A DNA stretch of 64,000 nucleotides from Paenibacillus sp. KS-LC4. GTDB taxonomy: Bacteria > Bacillota > Bacilli > Paenibacillales > Paenibacillaceae. Shown here in pieces: positions 40,780 to 50,900 of the stretch (position 1 is its first letter; the number at the start of each line of letters is the position of its first letter). Location: positions 125,001-189,000 of the forward strand of contig NZ_CP145905.1 of the NCBI RefSeq assembly GCF_036894955.1. Direction: 5' to 3'. The notes under the pieces are model-generated. The model saw nothing but the letters and a program-made list of their open reading frames with translations, did no database searches and was not told the origin of the DNA. The translations under genes were made by a program, and so were the position numbers.

Positions 40780-43700
40780 ATGAATAAAAAACGCAAATGG
40801 ATCGCGGCCGTTATGGCCCCAGCTATCGCAGTTTCGATGCTCTCTTCTGCTGCTTTCGCTCAGTCAGGGGCGGCAGTCAAGACGTATGTAACAGATACCC
40901 AGGAGCATTGGGCGAAAGCGGCTATAGAGAAATGGAGTGCGAAAGGAATTGTAAGCGGTTACGCTGACGGGGAGTTCCAGCCAGATGGCCGTATCACTCG
41001 GGCGGAATTTGTTACGGTCATAAATCGGGTGTTCGGTTTATCGGTATTGTCTCCTACAGCCTTTAGCGATGTGCCGGAGACGGCATGGTATGCGAGCGAG
41101 CTTGGCAAGGCACGGGCTGCGGGATATTATGATGGGTTTCCGGGCAACGAGGCGAGGGCGGAGCAGCCTCTAACGAGGCAGGATGCGGTTACGCTGCTGG
41201 CGCGTGTTTTCGAGCTGAAAGCGGCGGAGAATGCGGCTTACGCCAGCTCCTTCAAGGATAGCAGCCAAATTTCCAGCTACGCTAAAAATGCAATCGACGC
41301 GCTGCAAGGTATAATCAGCGGCTACGAAAATGGTGCCTTCCAGCCTGCGGCCAGCATCTCTCGTGCCGAGGTCATAACCCTGGTGGACAGGTTGGTGGCC
41401 GAGCTATATGCCAAGGCGGGTGATTTTACGGCGGAGCAAGCAATTTCCGGCCATGCGATTATCAATCATACTGGCGTGACACTTAAAGATGCCCATATTG
41501 CTGGCAACCTTTATCTTACCGCAGGGATTGGAGATGGAGAGGCCGCCGTGGAGCATGCCAGCGTGAAAGGGATGACGTTTATTGCGGGCGGCGGCGAGCA
41601 TACCGTTCGCTTTAGCGATTCGACGCTGGCAGGCGTGGAAATTAACCGCAAGGACGGCAAGGTGCATGTCGAGGCAGACGGGGAAACAACCATCGCCAGC
41701 ATTGTCGCTAATAGCAAGGCCATACTGGAGCTAGGCGACAACGCGGAGGTAGACAGCATCGTACTGAATCAGCCTACGGAGCTCATAACCGGCTCAGGCA
41801 CCACGATTGGGAAGCTGACTGTGCAAGGCGATTCCGTGACGATTAATGGAAAACCGGCAGCCCAAGGCAGCTATACGTTGAAAAATGGTACGCTCACGCC
41901 AGTCGGCACCGCTACGCCGCCCGTAGCGAACGTGGCCTCTAGCGGCAGTGGCAGCAGCGGAGGCAGCGGCACCGGGGGAGGAACCGGTGGCAATAACGGC
42001 GGGAATACGGAGCAGACGGTTAATTTTGTCGATCAGCATGCGACGGCAGAGACCAAATCATTATTTGCTTATTTGAATGGCATTCGCGGGCAAGAAATCT
42101 TGTTTGGGCATCAGCATGCAACGGACGAAGGTGTGACACTGACCTCTACGGATGGCTCGCAATCCGAGGTGAAAAATTCCGTCGGCGATTTCCCGGCGGT
42201 GTTCGGCTGGGATACGCTCAGCCTGGAAGGCAAAGAGAAGCCCGGTGTGCCAAACAATATGGAGCAAAGCAGGCTTAATCTCACTGCTGCGGTCAAAAAC
42301 GCCCACAATCTCGGCGGTATTGTGGCACTCAGCACCCATTTTCCAAACTTTGTGACGGGCGGCAGCTTTAATGATACGTCAGGCAATGTCGTAGCTCATA
42401 TTTTGCCGGGCGGCGACAAGCACGCGGAATTTAATGCTTTTCTGGATACGATTGCGAATTTCGCCAACAATGTGAAGGATGATGACGGAAAGCTCATCCC
42501 GATCCTGTTCAGACCCTTCCATGAGCAAAACGGCGGCTGGTTCTGGTGGGGCGCGAAGACGACGACCACTAGCGAATACAAGGAGATTTTCCGCTATACG
42601 GTTGAATACCTGCGCGATAAGAAGGACGTTCGCAACTTCCTGTATGTGTTCTCGCCAAACGGCTCATTCGGGGGCGCGGAAAGCACCTATTTGACGACAT
42701 ACCCGGGCGACGAATATGTCGATATTTTGGGCATGGATCAATATGACAACAAGGAAAATGCGGGCTCGCCAGGCTTTTTTAACGGATTGGTAAACGATCT
42801 TGGCATGATCTCAAGAATGGCGGACAGCAAGGGGAAAATCGCCACGTTCTCCGAATTCGGCTACAGCCCGGAGGGAATGAAGACAACCGGGAACAATAGT
42901 ACGACGTGGTTTACGGATTTGCTGAATGCGATTAAGTCCGATGAGGATGCCTCGCGTATTGCCTACATGCAGACATGGGCGAACTTTGGCCTCGGCAACA
43001 ATCTGTATGTGCCGTATAAAAATGCGCCAAACGGACTCGGCGACCATGAGCTTTTGCCCGATTTTATTAACTTCTATAACGATTCGTTTACAACCTTCCG
43101 CAATGAGGTGCAGGGCGTATACGGACATACGGTCGTGACAGCGCCCGAGCAGCCGTTCATGCATATTGCAACGCCAACGGATAACAGCATTGTGGGCAGT
43201 GCTGTGACGATTCGCGCAAGGGCACTTGAAATTAATCCGACGAAGGTCGTCTATACCGTGCAGGGGTCGAATGCGGAATATCCAATGGCACTCGATAGCG
43301 ACGGATTTTTCTATACGGCAGATTGGTCTCCAGCAGCAGGCTTAAATGGCAAGACGACGGCGCTGAATGTCAAGGTCTATGTCGGCAATCAGGTTGTGCT
43401 GACGCAAACGGCGACGGTCTCGGTGCAGGCAAGTGAGATTTTAATGAAAACGTACACCTTTGACCAAGATACAGAAGGCGTAGTCAAAAATGGTGACCCG
43501 GGCACTTACCCGGAAACGATGGGGCTGACCGTTCAGCATGATGCTTTTGATGGCAACGGCGTATTGAAGCTGAATGCTCAGCAGGCGACGGCAGCTGATA
43601 CGTGGCAGGAATTCAAGCTGGCGCTTCCGGCGCTCGACGGTGGAAATGCGCTGGCGGATGTGAAGCGCATCAAGCTGGATGCATGGATTCCGCTGGGCGC

Positions 43701-45513
43701 GGGAGATGCGAATGCGACCATTAGCAGCATTGCGATGCTTGCGCCAGATTGGGACACAAAATATGGGATGACAACGACCAAAATTAAGCTGTCTGAGCTC
43801 CCGCAAGTAACGATAGGCGGTACCGTATATGCGAAATACTCACCCGTTATCGACTTAAATGATGCTGAGAAATCCGCAGCGGCGACGGGGCTTGCGCTTT
43901 CTTTTGTAGGGAGCGGATTAGCGGGGGATTTCCCGATCTACGTTGATAATTTGAGCCTTTACAGCACATTCGCTGAAGCGGAGAAGGACCCTGCTGTAGT
44001 GGACAACTTCGAGACGTACCAGGGAAGCGACGCAGCCCTTGCAGCGAAGTTTATTCATGCGGGCGGCGATGCGACGGCGGTTGCGCTGGATGGCGTGCAC
44101 AAAAGCTCAGGCAACTATGCGCTGAAGCTGGACTATACGCTGGGCACTTCCGGCTATGCGGGCATTACGAAGGTACTGGGTGGAGTGGACTGGTCTACAT
44201 TCAATAACCTGAAGTTTTGGATGGTGCCGGACGGCAGCAATCAGAGGCTCGTTATTCAGCTGCGCGTGGATGGCGTTTCCTATGAAGCCTATCCGTCGCT
44301 GGCAGGTACAGCGGGACAATGGGTCAGCCTGCACTTTAATGAATTTACCGTTGCTCCGTGGGATACAGGAAATGCGGGTAAAAAAATCAACAAGGTCAGC
44401 TTGAAAAATGTACAGGAATTTTCGGTGTATGTGAATGCTGTCAATGGAGCTACGCTAAGCAGCACGCTATATTTTGACGATATCGAAGCGATTAATGATG
44501 GAACGGGCGGCGTGCCGAATGGCGGTTCAGGCTCGGGCAGTTCCCCGGCGGAAGCGGGAACGCTGTATGGATTTGAAGCGGGCACCGCTGGCTGGGCCGT
44601 AAGCTCGAATGAGGCGCAGGCTACAGATGCAGCCATCACAGCAGATGATAAGGCCGAGGGCGAGCATTCGCTAACGTCGATCTTCTCGCTGGCAAGCCCG
44701 GCGGGCTTTGAGCTGACGAAGGTTGCGGCGGCTGATTTGTCGGCAGCTACAGCACTTAGCGTCAAGGTGAAGCTGTCGCAGGGAACCGCTGATGCCCGAC
44801 TATATATTAAAACCGGCAGCACATGGCAGTGGCATGATAGCGGAACGGGCATTGTCGTTGACTCCAGCGGGTTTAGTACGCTGACGCTTCCGCTCTCCGG
44901 CCTGACGGGACTCGACAGCGTGCAAGCAATCGGCGTGAAAATCGAGCCGACGGCTGGTCAGACGGGTACAGCAGCTGTCTATGTCGATGATGTATATGTG
45001 GTAGGCAGTGGGGAGCCGGGAACGAGTGGTCTCACGTATGATTTTGAAAGCGGGGCAGAAGGCTGGGCGATTAATACGGATGCCAGCAATGCCTACAATA
45101 CGGCAAACGCCCATGATTTGACGGTATCTACAGATGCGGCTTCATCAGGTGGCAGCTCGCTAAAGGCGGCTTTTGACCTAAACGGCGGCGAATTCCAGCT
45201 CAGACGGGTCGGTGTGCTGAACCTGAGCACAGCGGGTACGCTTTCCGCGAAATTCAAGGTGGTGGCGGATGGAAATGCAGCGCTCGCGGGAGCGATTTCC
45301 GCGAAGCTGTTCCTGCAAACGGGCGGCGGCTGGAGCTGGTTTGCACCGAACGACACGGTGTCTTACAGCAGTGATGGCTTCGTGACGGTCAGCTATGATT
45401 TGTCAGGCGTGACGGACAAAAATAACGTCCAGGCGCTGGGTATTCAGGTATTTACTCCAAGCGGCTCGACAGGCACAGCTGCGATTTATTTAGATGAGGT
45501 TAAGGCGCAGTAA
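40780..45513 (+). CDS. SLH-anchored GH26 beta-mannanase with carbohydrate-binding modules
   Basis: 1577 residues. Signal peptide 1-27. Three SLH domains (about 38-205) for binding to secondary wall polymer. A beta-helix-like stretch (about 215-380), then a Gly/Ser linker. GH26 catalytic domain about 415-790: acid/base E582 in RPFHEQNGGWFWWG, nucleophile E692 in ATFSEFGYSPEG. Then an Ig-like module, a CBM (YTFDQDTEGVVKNG), a CBM11-like module (VVDNFETYQGSDAAL), and two similar jelly-roll modules near the end (LYGFEAGTAGWAV and LTYDFESGAEGWAI). It would cut mannan or glucomannan at the cell surface. ATG at 40780 follows ataggaggc. Repression by CcpA is likely. Confidence 0.92.
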   Translation: MNKKRKWIAAVMAPAIAVSMLSSAAFAQSGAAVKTYVTDTQEHWAKAAIEKWSAKGIVSGYADGEFQPDGRITRAEFVTVINRVFGLSVLSPTAFSDVPETAWYASELGKARAAGYYDGFPGNEARAEQPLTRQDAVTLLARVFELKAAENAAYASSFKDSSQISSYAKNAIDALQGIISGYENGAFQPAASISRAEVITLVDRLVAELYAKAGDFTAEQAISGHAIINHTGVTLKDAHIAGNLYLTAGIGDGEAAVEHASVKGMTFIAGGGEHTVRFSDSTLAGVEINRKDGKVHVEADGETTIASIVANSKAILELGDNAEVDSIVLNQPTELITGSGTTIGKLTVQGDSVTINGKPAAQGSYTLKNGTLTPVGTATPPVANVASSGSGSSGGSGTGGGTGGNNGGNTEQTVNFVDQHATAETKSLFAYLNGIRGQEILFGHQHATDEGVTLTSTDGSQSEVKNSVGDFPAVFGWDTLSLEGKEKPGVPNNMEQSRLNLTAAVKNAHNLGGIVALSTHFPNFVTGGSFNDTSGNVVAHILPGGDKHAEFNAFLDTIANFANNVKDDDGKLIPILFRPFHEQNGGWFWWGAKTTTTSEYKEIFRYTVEYLRDKKDVRNFLYVFSPNGSFGGAESTYLTTYPGDEYVDILGMDQYDNKENAGSPGFFNGLVNDLGMISRMADSKGKIATFSEFGYSPEGMKTTGNNSTTWFTDLLNAIKSDEDASRIAYMQTWANFGLGNNLYVPYKNAPNGLGDHELLPDFINFYNDSFTTFRNEVQGVYGHTVVTAPEQPFMHIATPTDNSIVGSAVTIRARALEINPTKVVYTVQGSNAEYPMALDSDGFFYTADWSPAAGLNGKTTALNVKVYVGNQVVLTQTATVSVQASEILMKTYTFDQDTEGVVKNGDPGTYPETMGLTVQHDAFDGNGVLKLNAQQATAADTWQEFKLALPALDGGNALADVKRIKLDAWIPLGAGDANATISSIAMLAPDWDTKYGMTTTKIKLSELPQVTIGGTVYAKYSPVIDLNDAEKSAAATGLALSFVGSGLAGDFPIYVDNLSLYSTFAEAEKDPAVVDNFETYQGSDAALAAKFIHAGGDATAVALDGVHKSSGNYALKLDYTLGTSGYAGITKVLGGVDWSTFNNLKFWMVPDGSNQRLVIQLRVDGVSYEAYPSLAGTAGQWVSLHFNEFTVAPWDTGNAGKKINKVSLKNVQEFSVYVNAVNGATLSSTLYFDDIEAINDGTGGVPNGGSGSGSSPAEAGTLYGFEAGTAGWAVSSNEAQATDAAITADDKAEGEHSLTSIFSLASPAGFELTKVAAADLSAATALSVKVKLSQGTADARLYIKTGSTWQWHDSGTGIVVDSSGFSTLTLPLSGLTGLDSVQAIGVKIEPTAGQTGTAAVYVDDVYVVGSGEPGTSGLTYDFESGAEGWAINTDASNAYNTANAHDLTVSTDAASSGGSSLKAAFDLNGGEFQLRRVGVLNLSTAGTLSAKFKVVADGNAALAGAISAKLFLQTGGGWSWFAPNDTVSYSSDGFVTVSYDLSGVTDKNNVQALGIQVFTPSGSTGTAAIYLDEVKAQ

Positions 45514-45530
45514 ACGCGAATGTAACGGCA

Positions 45531-45564
45531 AACAAGGGAGGCCTTATGCGGGCCTCCCTTGTTT
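45531..45564. terminator. Bidirectional terminator
   Basis: Arms aacaagggaggcc and ggcctcccttgtt pair perfectly over 13 bases; it separates the convergent mannanase and MerR genes. Confidence 0.87.
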
Positions 45565-45582
45565 ATCAATTAAAATATAAAA

Positions 45583-45975
45583 TTAATCTTCGGACTTGCG
45601 AAACGAATTTAAATAGTTATGAATTTCATCCTGCGGCGTCTCAAGCAAGGTAGCCAGCATCGTTTGGATCGCGCGCAGCGAATCGACCTTTTGCTCAATC
45701 TCCACTATTTTGCCTCGTACATACTCCTTCAAGGTTTCGGCGTCCATATCGCGGCCAAGCAAATGCAGCACCTGCTGAATTTCCTTGAGTGAGTAGCCCA
45801 ATGCCTTCGTGTCCTTGATGAATTTGATTTTGACCAAATAATCGTCCGAGTACAGACGATAGCCACCTTGGCTGCGGCGGGGAGCTGGTAGGATGCCGCT
45901 TTCCTCGTAGTAGCGAAGCGTCGCCATGCTAAGCCCGGTTTTTTTGGCAAGCTCGCCGCGTGTCATACCTTCCAT
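45583..45975 (-). CDS. MerR-family transcriptional regulator
   Basis: 130 residues. The N-terminal winged helix is typical: TRGELAKKTGLSMATLRYYE, RSQGGYRLYSDDY, followed by a long dimerisation helix (about 75-115). The C-terminus has no Cys pair, so metal or redox sensing is unlikely. ATG at 45975 has aaggaggg eight bases upstream. It follows the hydrolase gene by 32 bases in the same operon, whose promoter carries a MerR-type operator, suggesting autoregulation. The inducer is unknown. Confidence 0.9.
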   Translation of the reverse strand: MEGMTRGELAKKTGLSMATLRYYEESGILPAPRRSQGGYRLYSDDYLVKIKFIKDTKALGYSLKEIQQVLHLLGRDMDAETLKEYVRGKIVEIEQKVDSLRAIQTMLATLLETPQDEIHNYLNSFRKSED

Positions 45976-46007
45976 GCATGCTTCCCTCCTTGATCCTGTC
46001 CATAGGC

Positions 46008-47465
46008 TTATTGAACAGCTGCTTTTTTTGTATAGTTATTGTCAAAAATAACCTCAGGATAATCCGGCGACGGCCCAGCCAGCAGCGGCTGCGATTCATT
46101 TTTCAAATATTGATTGAAAAAGGCGGTAACATAGGAGCGCGTAATGTCTACCGTATGGACGGGGTCGACGCCCTTGGCGAACAGCTTAGGCGATAGCAGC
46201 GCGATGTCGGTAAAGCTCTGATGGATAAAAGGCTCCACGGTCATATAATAGGTGTCATTGGTGCTTTTCGTCATGACCGAATCCAAATCGGAAGGGAACT
46301 CCTCAAAATAGACATAGGATTTCTCCTTGGTCGCCGGGTCAAGGCTTTTGGCTGTGTCGCCTGTCATCACATACATAAATGGCTGCCTCAAGCCGTCTCG
46401 TGCTACATCACCCCAAAAACCGCCCTCCAAGCTGACTCCCGCCTTAAAACGGCTGTCTTGTGCGAGTGCTTCCGCGGTTGTCGCCCCGCCATAGGAGTGG
46501 CCGAAAATGCCGATGCGGCTCAGATCCAGCTTGCCTTCAAGTCTGTGCTCAGGGTCGTTCTGATTCCATGCCGTTAACGTGTCCAACACAAAGCTCGCAT
46601 CGGCTGCTCGAATGGCCACTTCCTTAATATTGTTGTCGTAAAGCTCCGCTGACGTCGAAAATTCGGGTTCTGCTGCATATAAAATCGAACGGCCATCTGG
46701 AAAATCAACCTTCGCTGATGTAAAAGGATGATCCATGCCTACGACGATGTAGCCATTGCTGACCAGCTCCTCAATGGCCGTCATGCTCTGAAAGCGGGTT
46801 GAGCGAATACCGGGTGAGAATAGGATAACCGGATAGCTCGCTTCAGCAGCGGATAGCTCGGCCCCTTCTACGACATGTGTCGGAATGTTCGTCACATGGC
46901 CGAAAAGCTGCTTCGGCAAGCCGAATACAAGGCTGATTGCTTCTCCGATTTCCGACGGGTAATGCTCAGTCGAAGCGCCTTCGATTTTATTTTTATCTAC
47001 CGGATACCATACATTGATCATCAGCTCACGCTTGTCGCTTTGATCCTCACTATGCGTTTCGTTGCGGGATTCATCCGTTAGATGGCGTGAAACGGTGCCA
47101 ATGCCATAGCTGCCATTAGGTTCAGGCATTGTAAAAACGGGCAGCAGCGCGCTCGCATATGCGGAAAATCCGCTAAATGCGATGACGAGAAGGGAGAGTA
47201 GACTCTTTTTAATCAGAGACCTGGAACGGATAGAAGCATCGTAAGGCTTCATCAGCCGGCGAGCCAGTGCAATAATTATAACGAAAGCTACAGCGTAGGC
47301 GGCAACCATTTGGATACGGAAATGATCGAATAAACCATGCAGCAGCACTGCCAGTACAACCGCGCCCAGCATCCCGGCATCGAGCCGCTTCGTTTTTCTC
47401 GCGAATAACAGACCCCCTGCTGCCGATAAAATAACCAGAATGACAATGACCTCTAATAATTTCAT
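46008..47465 (-). CDS. Membrane-anchored alpha/beta hydrolase (PAF-acetylhydrolase-like)
   Basis: 485 residues. Four hydrophobic spans occupy the first 110 residues, followed by an extracytoplasmic alpha/beta hydrolase domain. The nucleophile elbow is GIFGHSYGGAT, the strand before is LMINVWYPVD and the oxyanion-region is VILFSPG. This resembles the isoform II platelet-activating-factor acetylhydrolase group, which removes short acyl groups from lipids or xenobiotics. ATG at 47465 has ggaggt upstream; an upstream in-frame ATG at 47561 lies inside the promoter. The partner MerR gene follows. Confidence 0.82.
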   Translation of the reverse strand: MKLLEVIVILVILSAAGGLLFARKTKRLDAGMLGAVVLAVLLHGLFDHFRIQMVAAYAVAFVIIIALARRLMKPYDASIRSRSLIKKSLLSLLVIAFSGFSAYASALLPVFTMPEPNGSYGIGTVSRHLTDESRNETHSEDQSDKRELMINVWYPVDKNKIEGASTEHYPSEIGEAISLVFGLPKQLFGHVTNIPTHVVEGAELSAAEASYPVILFSPGIRSTRFQSMTAIEELVSNGYIVVGMDHPFTSAKVDFPDGRSILYAAEPEFSTSAELYDNNIKEVAIRAADASFVLDTLTAWNQNDPEHRLEGKLDLSRIGIFGHSYGGATTAEALAQDSRFKAGVSLEGGFWGDVARDGLRQPFMYVMTGDTAKSLDPATKEKSYVYFEEFPSDLDSVMTKSTNDTYYMTVEPFIHQSFTDIALLSPKLFAKGVDPVHTVDITRSYVTAFFNQYLKNESQPLLAGPSPDYPEVIFDNNYTKKAAVQ

Positions 47466-47529
47466 TATACATGACCTCCATTTATTACTGTATTCTCCGT
47501 CCAATAGGACGGTAAGCTTGTATAAATAG

Positions 47530-47561
47530 AGTATAAAGGTTGAAGTATACTGCAAGGTCAA
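47530..47561 (-). promoter_or_regulatory. MerR-type promoter/operator of the hydrolase-merR operon
   Basis: On the minus strand TTGACC (47561-47556), a 20-base spacer and TATACT (47535-47530). The spacer holds the palindrome TTGNAGTATACTNCAA (47540-47555). Over-long spacers of 19-20 bases with a central dyad are the hallmark of promoters activated by MerR-family proteins through DNA untwisting. Confidence 0.82.
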
Positions 47562-47675
47562 GCTGCTAATTTTTTTTCACTTCAAGGACACCAGCTCTGC
47601 AATGAAAATCGGATTTTTAATCAAAAAAGACGGTTTTTTTGCTATTATTTCACAATAAAGAGCGTTAGTATCATA

Positions 47676-47690
47676 TTGGAAGCGCATTCA
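47676..47690 (+). promoter_or_regulatory. Catabolite-responsive element (cre) 1
   Basis: ttggaagcgcattca matches WTGNAANCGNWNNCW at every position. It lies 210 bases before the lyase gene and predicts CcpA control. Confidence 0.75.
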
Positions 47691-47785
47691 GTAAAGTCGC
47701 AATAGCTATTAAACATAGATTCAAGGAGGGATGCAGGCTTCAATACTAACAGACAGCTTGGGGTCTTACAGCAGGATGCAGCATT

Positions 47786-47800
47786 ATGTAAACGCTTACT
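47786..47800 (+). promoter_or_regulatory. Catabolite-responsive element (cre) 2
   Basis: atgtaaacgcttact matches WTGNAANCGNWNNCW at every position, 100 bases before the lyase start. With cre 1 it gives two sites 110 bases apart, which could form a CcpA loop. Confidence 0.78.
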
Positions 47801-47900
47801 ATAAGCTAAGAATAAAAACAGATACGTATTTACCCGAAAGTGGAGCCTTGTTGCAAAACGGATAAACTATTCATTGGAGAAAATGGGGGGAATATTTTAT

Positions 47901-50900
47901 ATGTTAAGAAGCAAAAAAAGGACGATGTTTCTGCTGCTTGCCGTTGCGGTTTTGTGGACCACTATTTTGCAGGGACTACCGCTTGGCGCGCAAATGGCAT
48001 ACGCAAACGAAGTGGAGCAGGTGGTGAAGAAATTCGACTTTGGCACAGCATCAAGTCCTATCAAGGAAGGCTTTGTTAGAGTAAGCGAATCACAGCTGTA
48101 CACGGCCGAGGCTGGCTATGGGCTGAGCATCGCTCTGGCATCCCGGAATCGCTCTGGCGGTGATGAGCTGACGAATGATTTTGTCCTTGGCACCTCCTTT
48201 TCGTTTTATGCGGATTTGCCTAATGGCGAATATGATGTCACGGTTTATTCGGGCGATTTGCTGACCGGGACCAGCACGACTAAAACGAATATTGCCTTGG
48301 AAGGAGTCGCCGCTGGCACGCTGTCTACGCGTCAGGCGGTCGTTCACGGCACGTACCGGACAACGGTAAATGACGGGCAGCTTACGGTCGATATTTCAGC
48401 AACTACAGGCTACGCTTATTTGAACGGCATCGTCATTGAGCAGGTAGTAGCTGCTGCGCCCGAGGCGCCGAGCGGGCTTGCAGTGAACCGTGTGACACCG
48501 CAGGCTGTGACGCTTGGGTGGATTCAGGCCGCAGATGCGGTTAAATATAAGCTCTATCGCTCAGAGGGCACAGCCGCTCCCGTCCTTGCAGGCGAGACAG
48601 CAGCGACCTCCTATGTGGATACAACAGTTGTCGAAGGGAGCAGCTATAGCTACTTTGTTGCCTCCGTCAATGCTGCCGGGCTAGAGTCGGCCTTGAGTGC
48701 CCCTACCGCTGCGGTTACCATACCGGCGCTTGAGGTGCCAGCGGCACCAAGCCAGCTCAGCATCAGCGCCGTACAATCCTCGTCAGTCGTGCTGGGCTGG
48801 ACGGTTGTCGAGGGAGCGGAGGGCTACAAGGTGCTGCGTGCTAATACGGCAGCAGGCCCTTTCGTCGAAATTGGCCAATCGACGGTGCTTGCCTATACAG
48901 ATGAAGGCGTCGATACATCTGTACCGCAATTTTACGCTGTGAAAGCTTTTAACGTGCGCGGGGAGTCGGAAGCCTCTGCTGTTGCAGAGAGCGCTGCCTA
49001 TGTGCCGCCTGCTACACTGCCGGAAGGCGATACAATTCGCTTCGATTTCGGCTCGGGCGAGCTCGCTGACGGCTATGTCCGTGTAACCGCGGAGACCGCC
49101 TATACATCAGCGCTGAAATACGGCTTTACCGACATTTCCAATGTCGGCTCAGGCAACCGCGGAACAGCTGATCCGCTGCGCTCGGACTTTGTTACGCCTG
49201 TGAATGGGGCCTTTAATGTTGATCTGCCTAATGGCGATTACACCGTCTCGCTCATTGCAGGAGATGCGGCTGAAGCATCGGAAATCGCGATCAAGGCCGA
49301 GACCATGCAGAAGGTACAGTTGACGAGCAAAGCAGCTGGCCAATATTTGGAGATGGACTTCCAGCTGGCGCTGGTGGATGGGCAGCTTAATCTTGCATTT
49401 TCGGGGTCCGCTCCCAAGCTGAATGCTCTTGTCATCAAGAGGCAGCAGGAGCGTCAGGCCGGAGAGCTTCCGACTGTTTATATCGCAGGTGATTCTACCG
49501 TTCAAACCTATGATGCTTACTGGGAGCCTGAGGCTGGCTGGGGCCAAATGCTGCCGCGTTTTTTCAGCAAGGATGTTATTTTCAAAAATCATGCTATTGG
49601 CGGACGCAGCTCCAAATCCTTTATTGTAGAGGGACGTCTTGATGAGGTGCTGCGGACGATTCGTCCGGGCGACTATTTCCTTGTCCAGTTCGGTCATAAT
49701 GATGCGACGATTAGCGTCCCTGATCGCTATGCTTCGCCAGCCGACTACAAAAACTATTTAAAAGCCTATATTAACGGCGCGAGACAGCGCGGTGCGACAC
49801 CGATTCTCGTAACGCCGATGGGTCGCCGCGATTTCAATGCGGAAACAGGCATTTTCAACGTAAGCTTCCCTGAATATGTGCAAGCGATGAAGGAAGTGGC
49901 AGGCGAGCTTGATGTGGAGCTGGTTGATCTGAGTGCGCTCAGTATTGCCTACTACAACTCCATTGGACCACAGGCCTCCCTGTCGGTATTTCTCCATGTG
50001 GAGCCGGGCATTTATGGTGCGTTCCCGAACGGCTCTGCGGACAATACACATTTTCAGGAGTATGGGGCGATTCAAATTGCCCGTCTATTGGCGGGCGGAA
50101 TTGAACAGCTGCCAGTACCGCTGGCAGAGTTTGTCCGCGAAATTGAGCAGCCTGCTGCTGTGCCTGCTGCGCCAGCTAATTTGGCTGCGGGCAGTGTCAG
50201 CAATGCTGGTGCGGTACTGAAGTGGAGCGCTTCGGACAACACGGACATTTATAAAATCTACCGCAAGCTGGCATCCGAGCCGGAATCGGCCTACGCCATG
50301 ATTGGCACAGCGACGGTGCCAACCTTAACGATTGGCGGAATGCTGGAGGGTCAAGCTTATACAGTGCGAGTGACGGCAGTGAATGGCCGCGGCGAATCGC
50401 TGCCTTCCGGCGAAGTATCCATAACGACCAAATCGGCACAGTACCGTTTTGATTTTGGGCCGGTAGGGGCACCAGTTGCAGCCGGCTACACGGAAATTAC
50501 GCGCGATGTGCTGTATACGCCCGAGCTCGGCTATGGACTGACGAACAGCACAGGCATGATCGACCGCGACAGAGGTGCGGGAACGGACGATCTGCGCCGC
50601 GATTTTGTCGCTTATTTTAATGCGAGCTACGAATTTAAAGTCGATTTGCCGAACGGTTCCTATTCGGTCAAAACCTATACAGGTGACTGGATCGGCTCCA
50701 CACGTACCAATGTCAATATTGAAGGGGCGGACTACGGCACGATTGCGTCCGGCAAGGAGTCGATTGCCGAGCGGGTATTCAATCAGATTGCAGTAAAAGA
50801 TGGTCAAATGAACCTTGTATTCAGCGGCCAAACGGCTCATTTGAATGGCCTGGAAATTACACCGCTGCTGCTTGCGCCAACGGGCCTTGCCTTAACAGAC

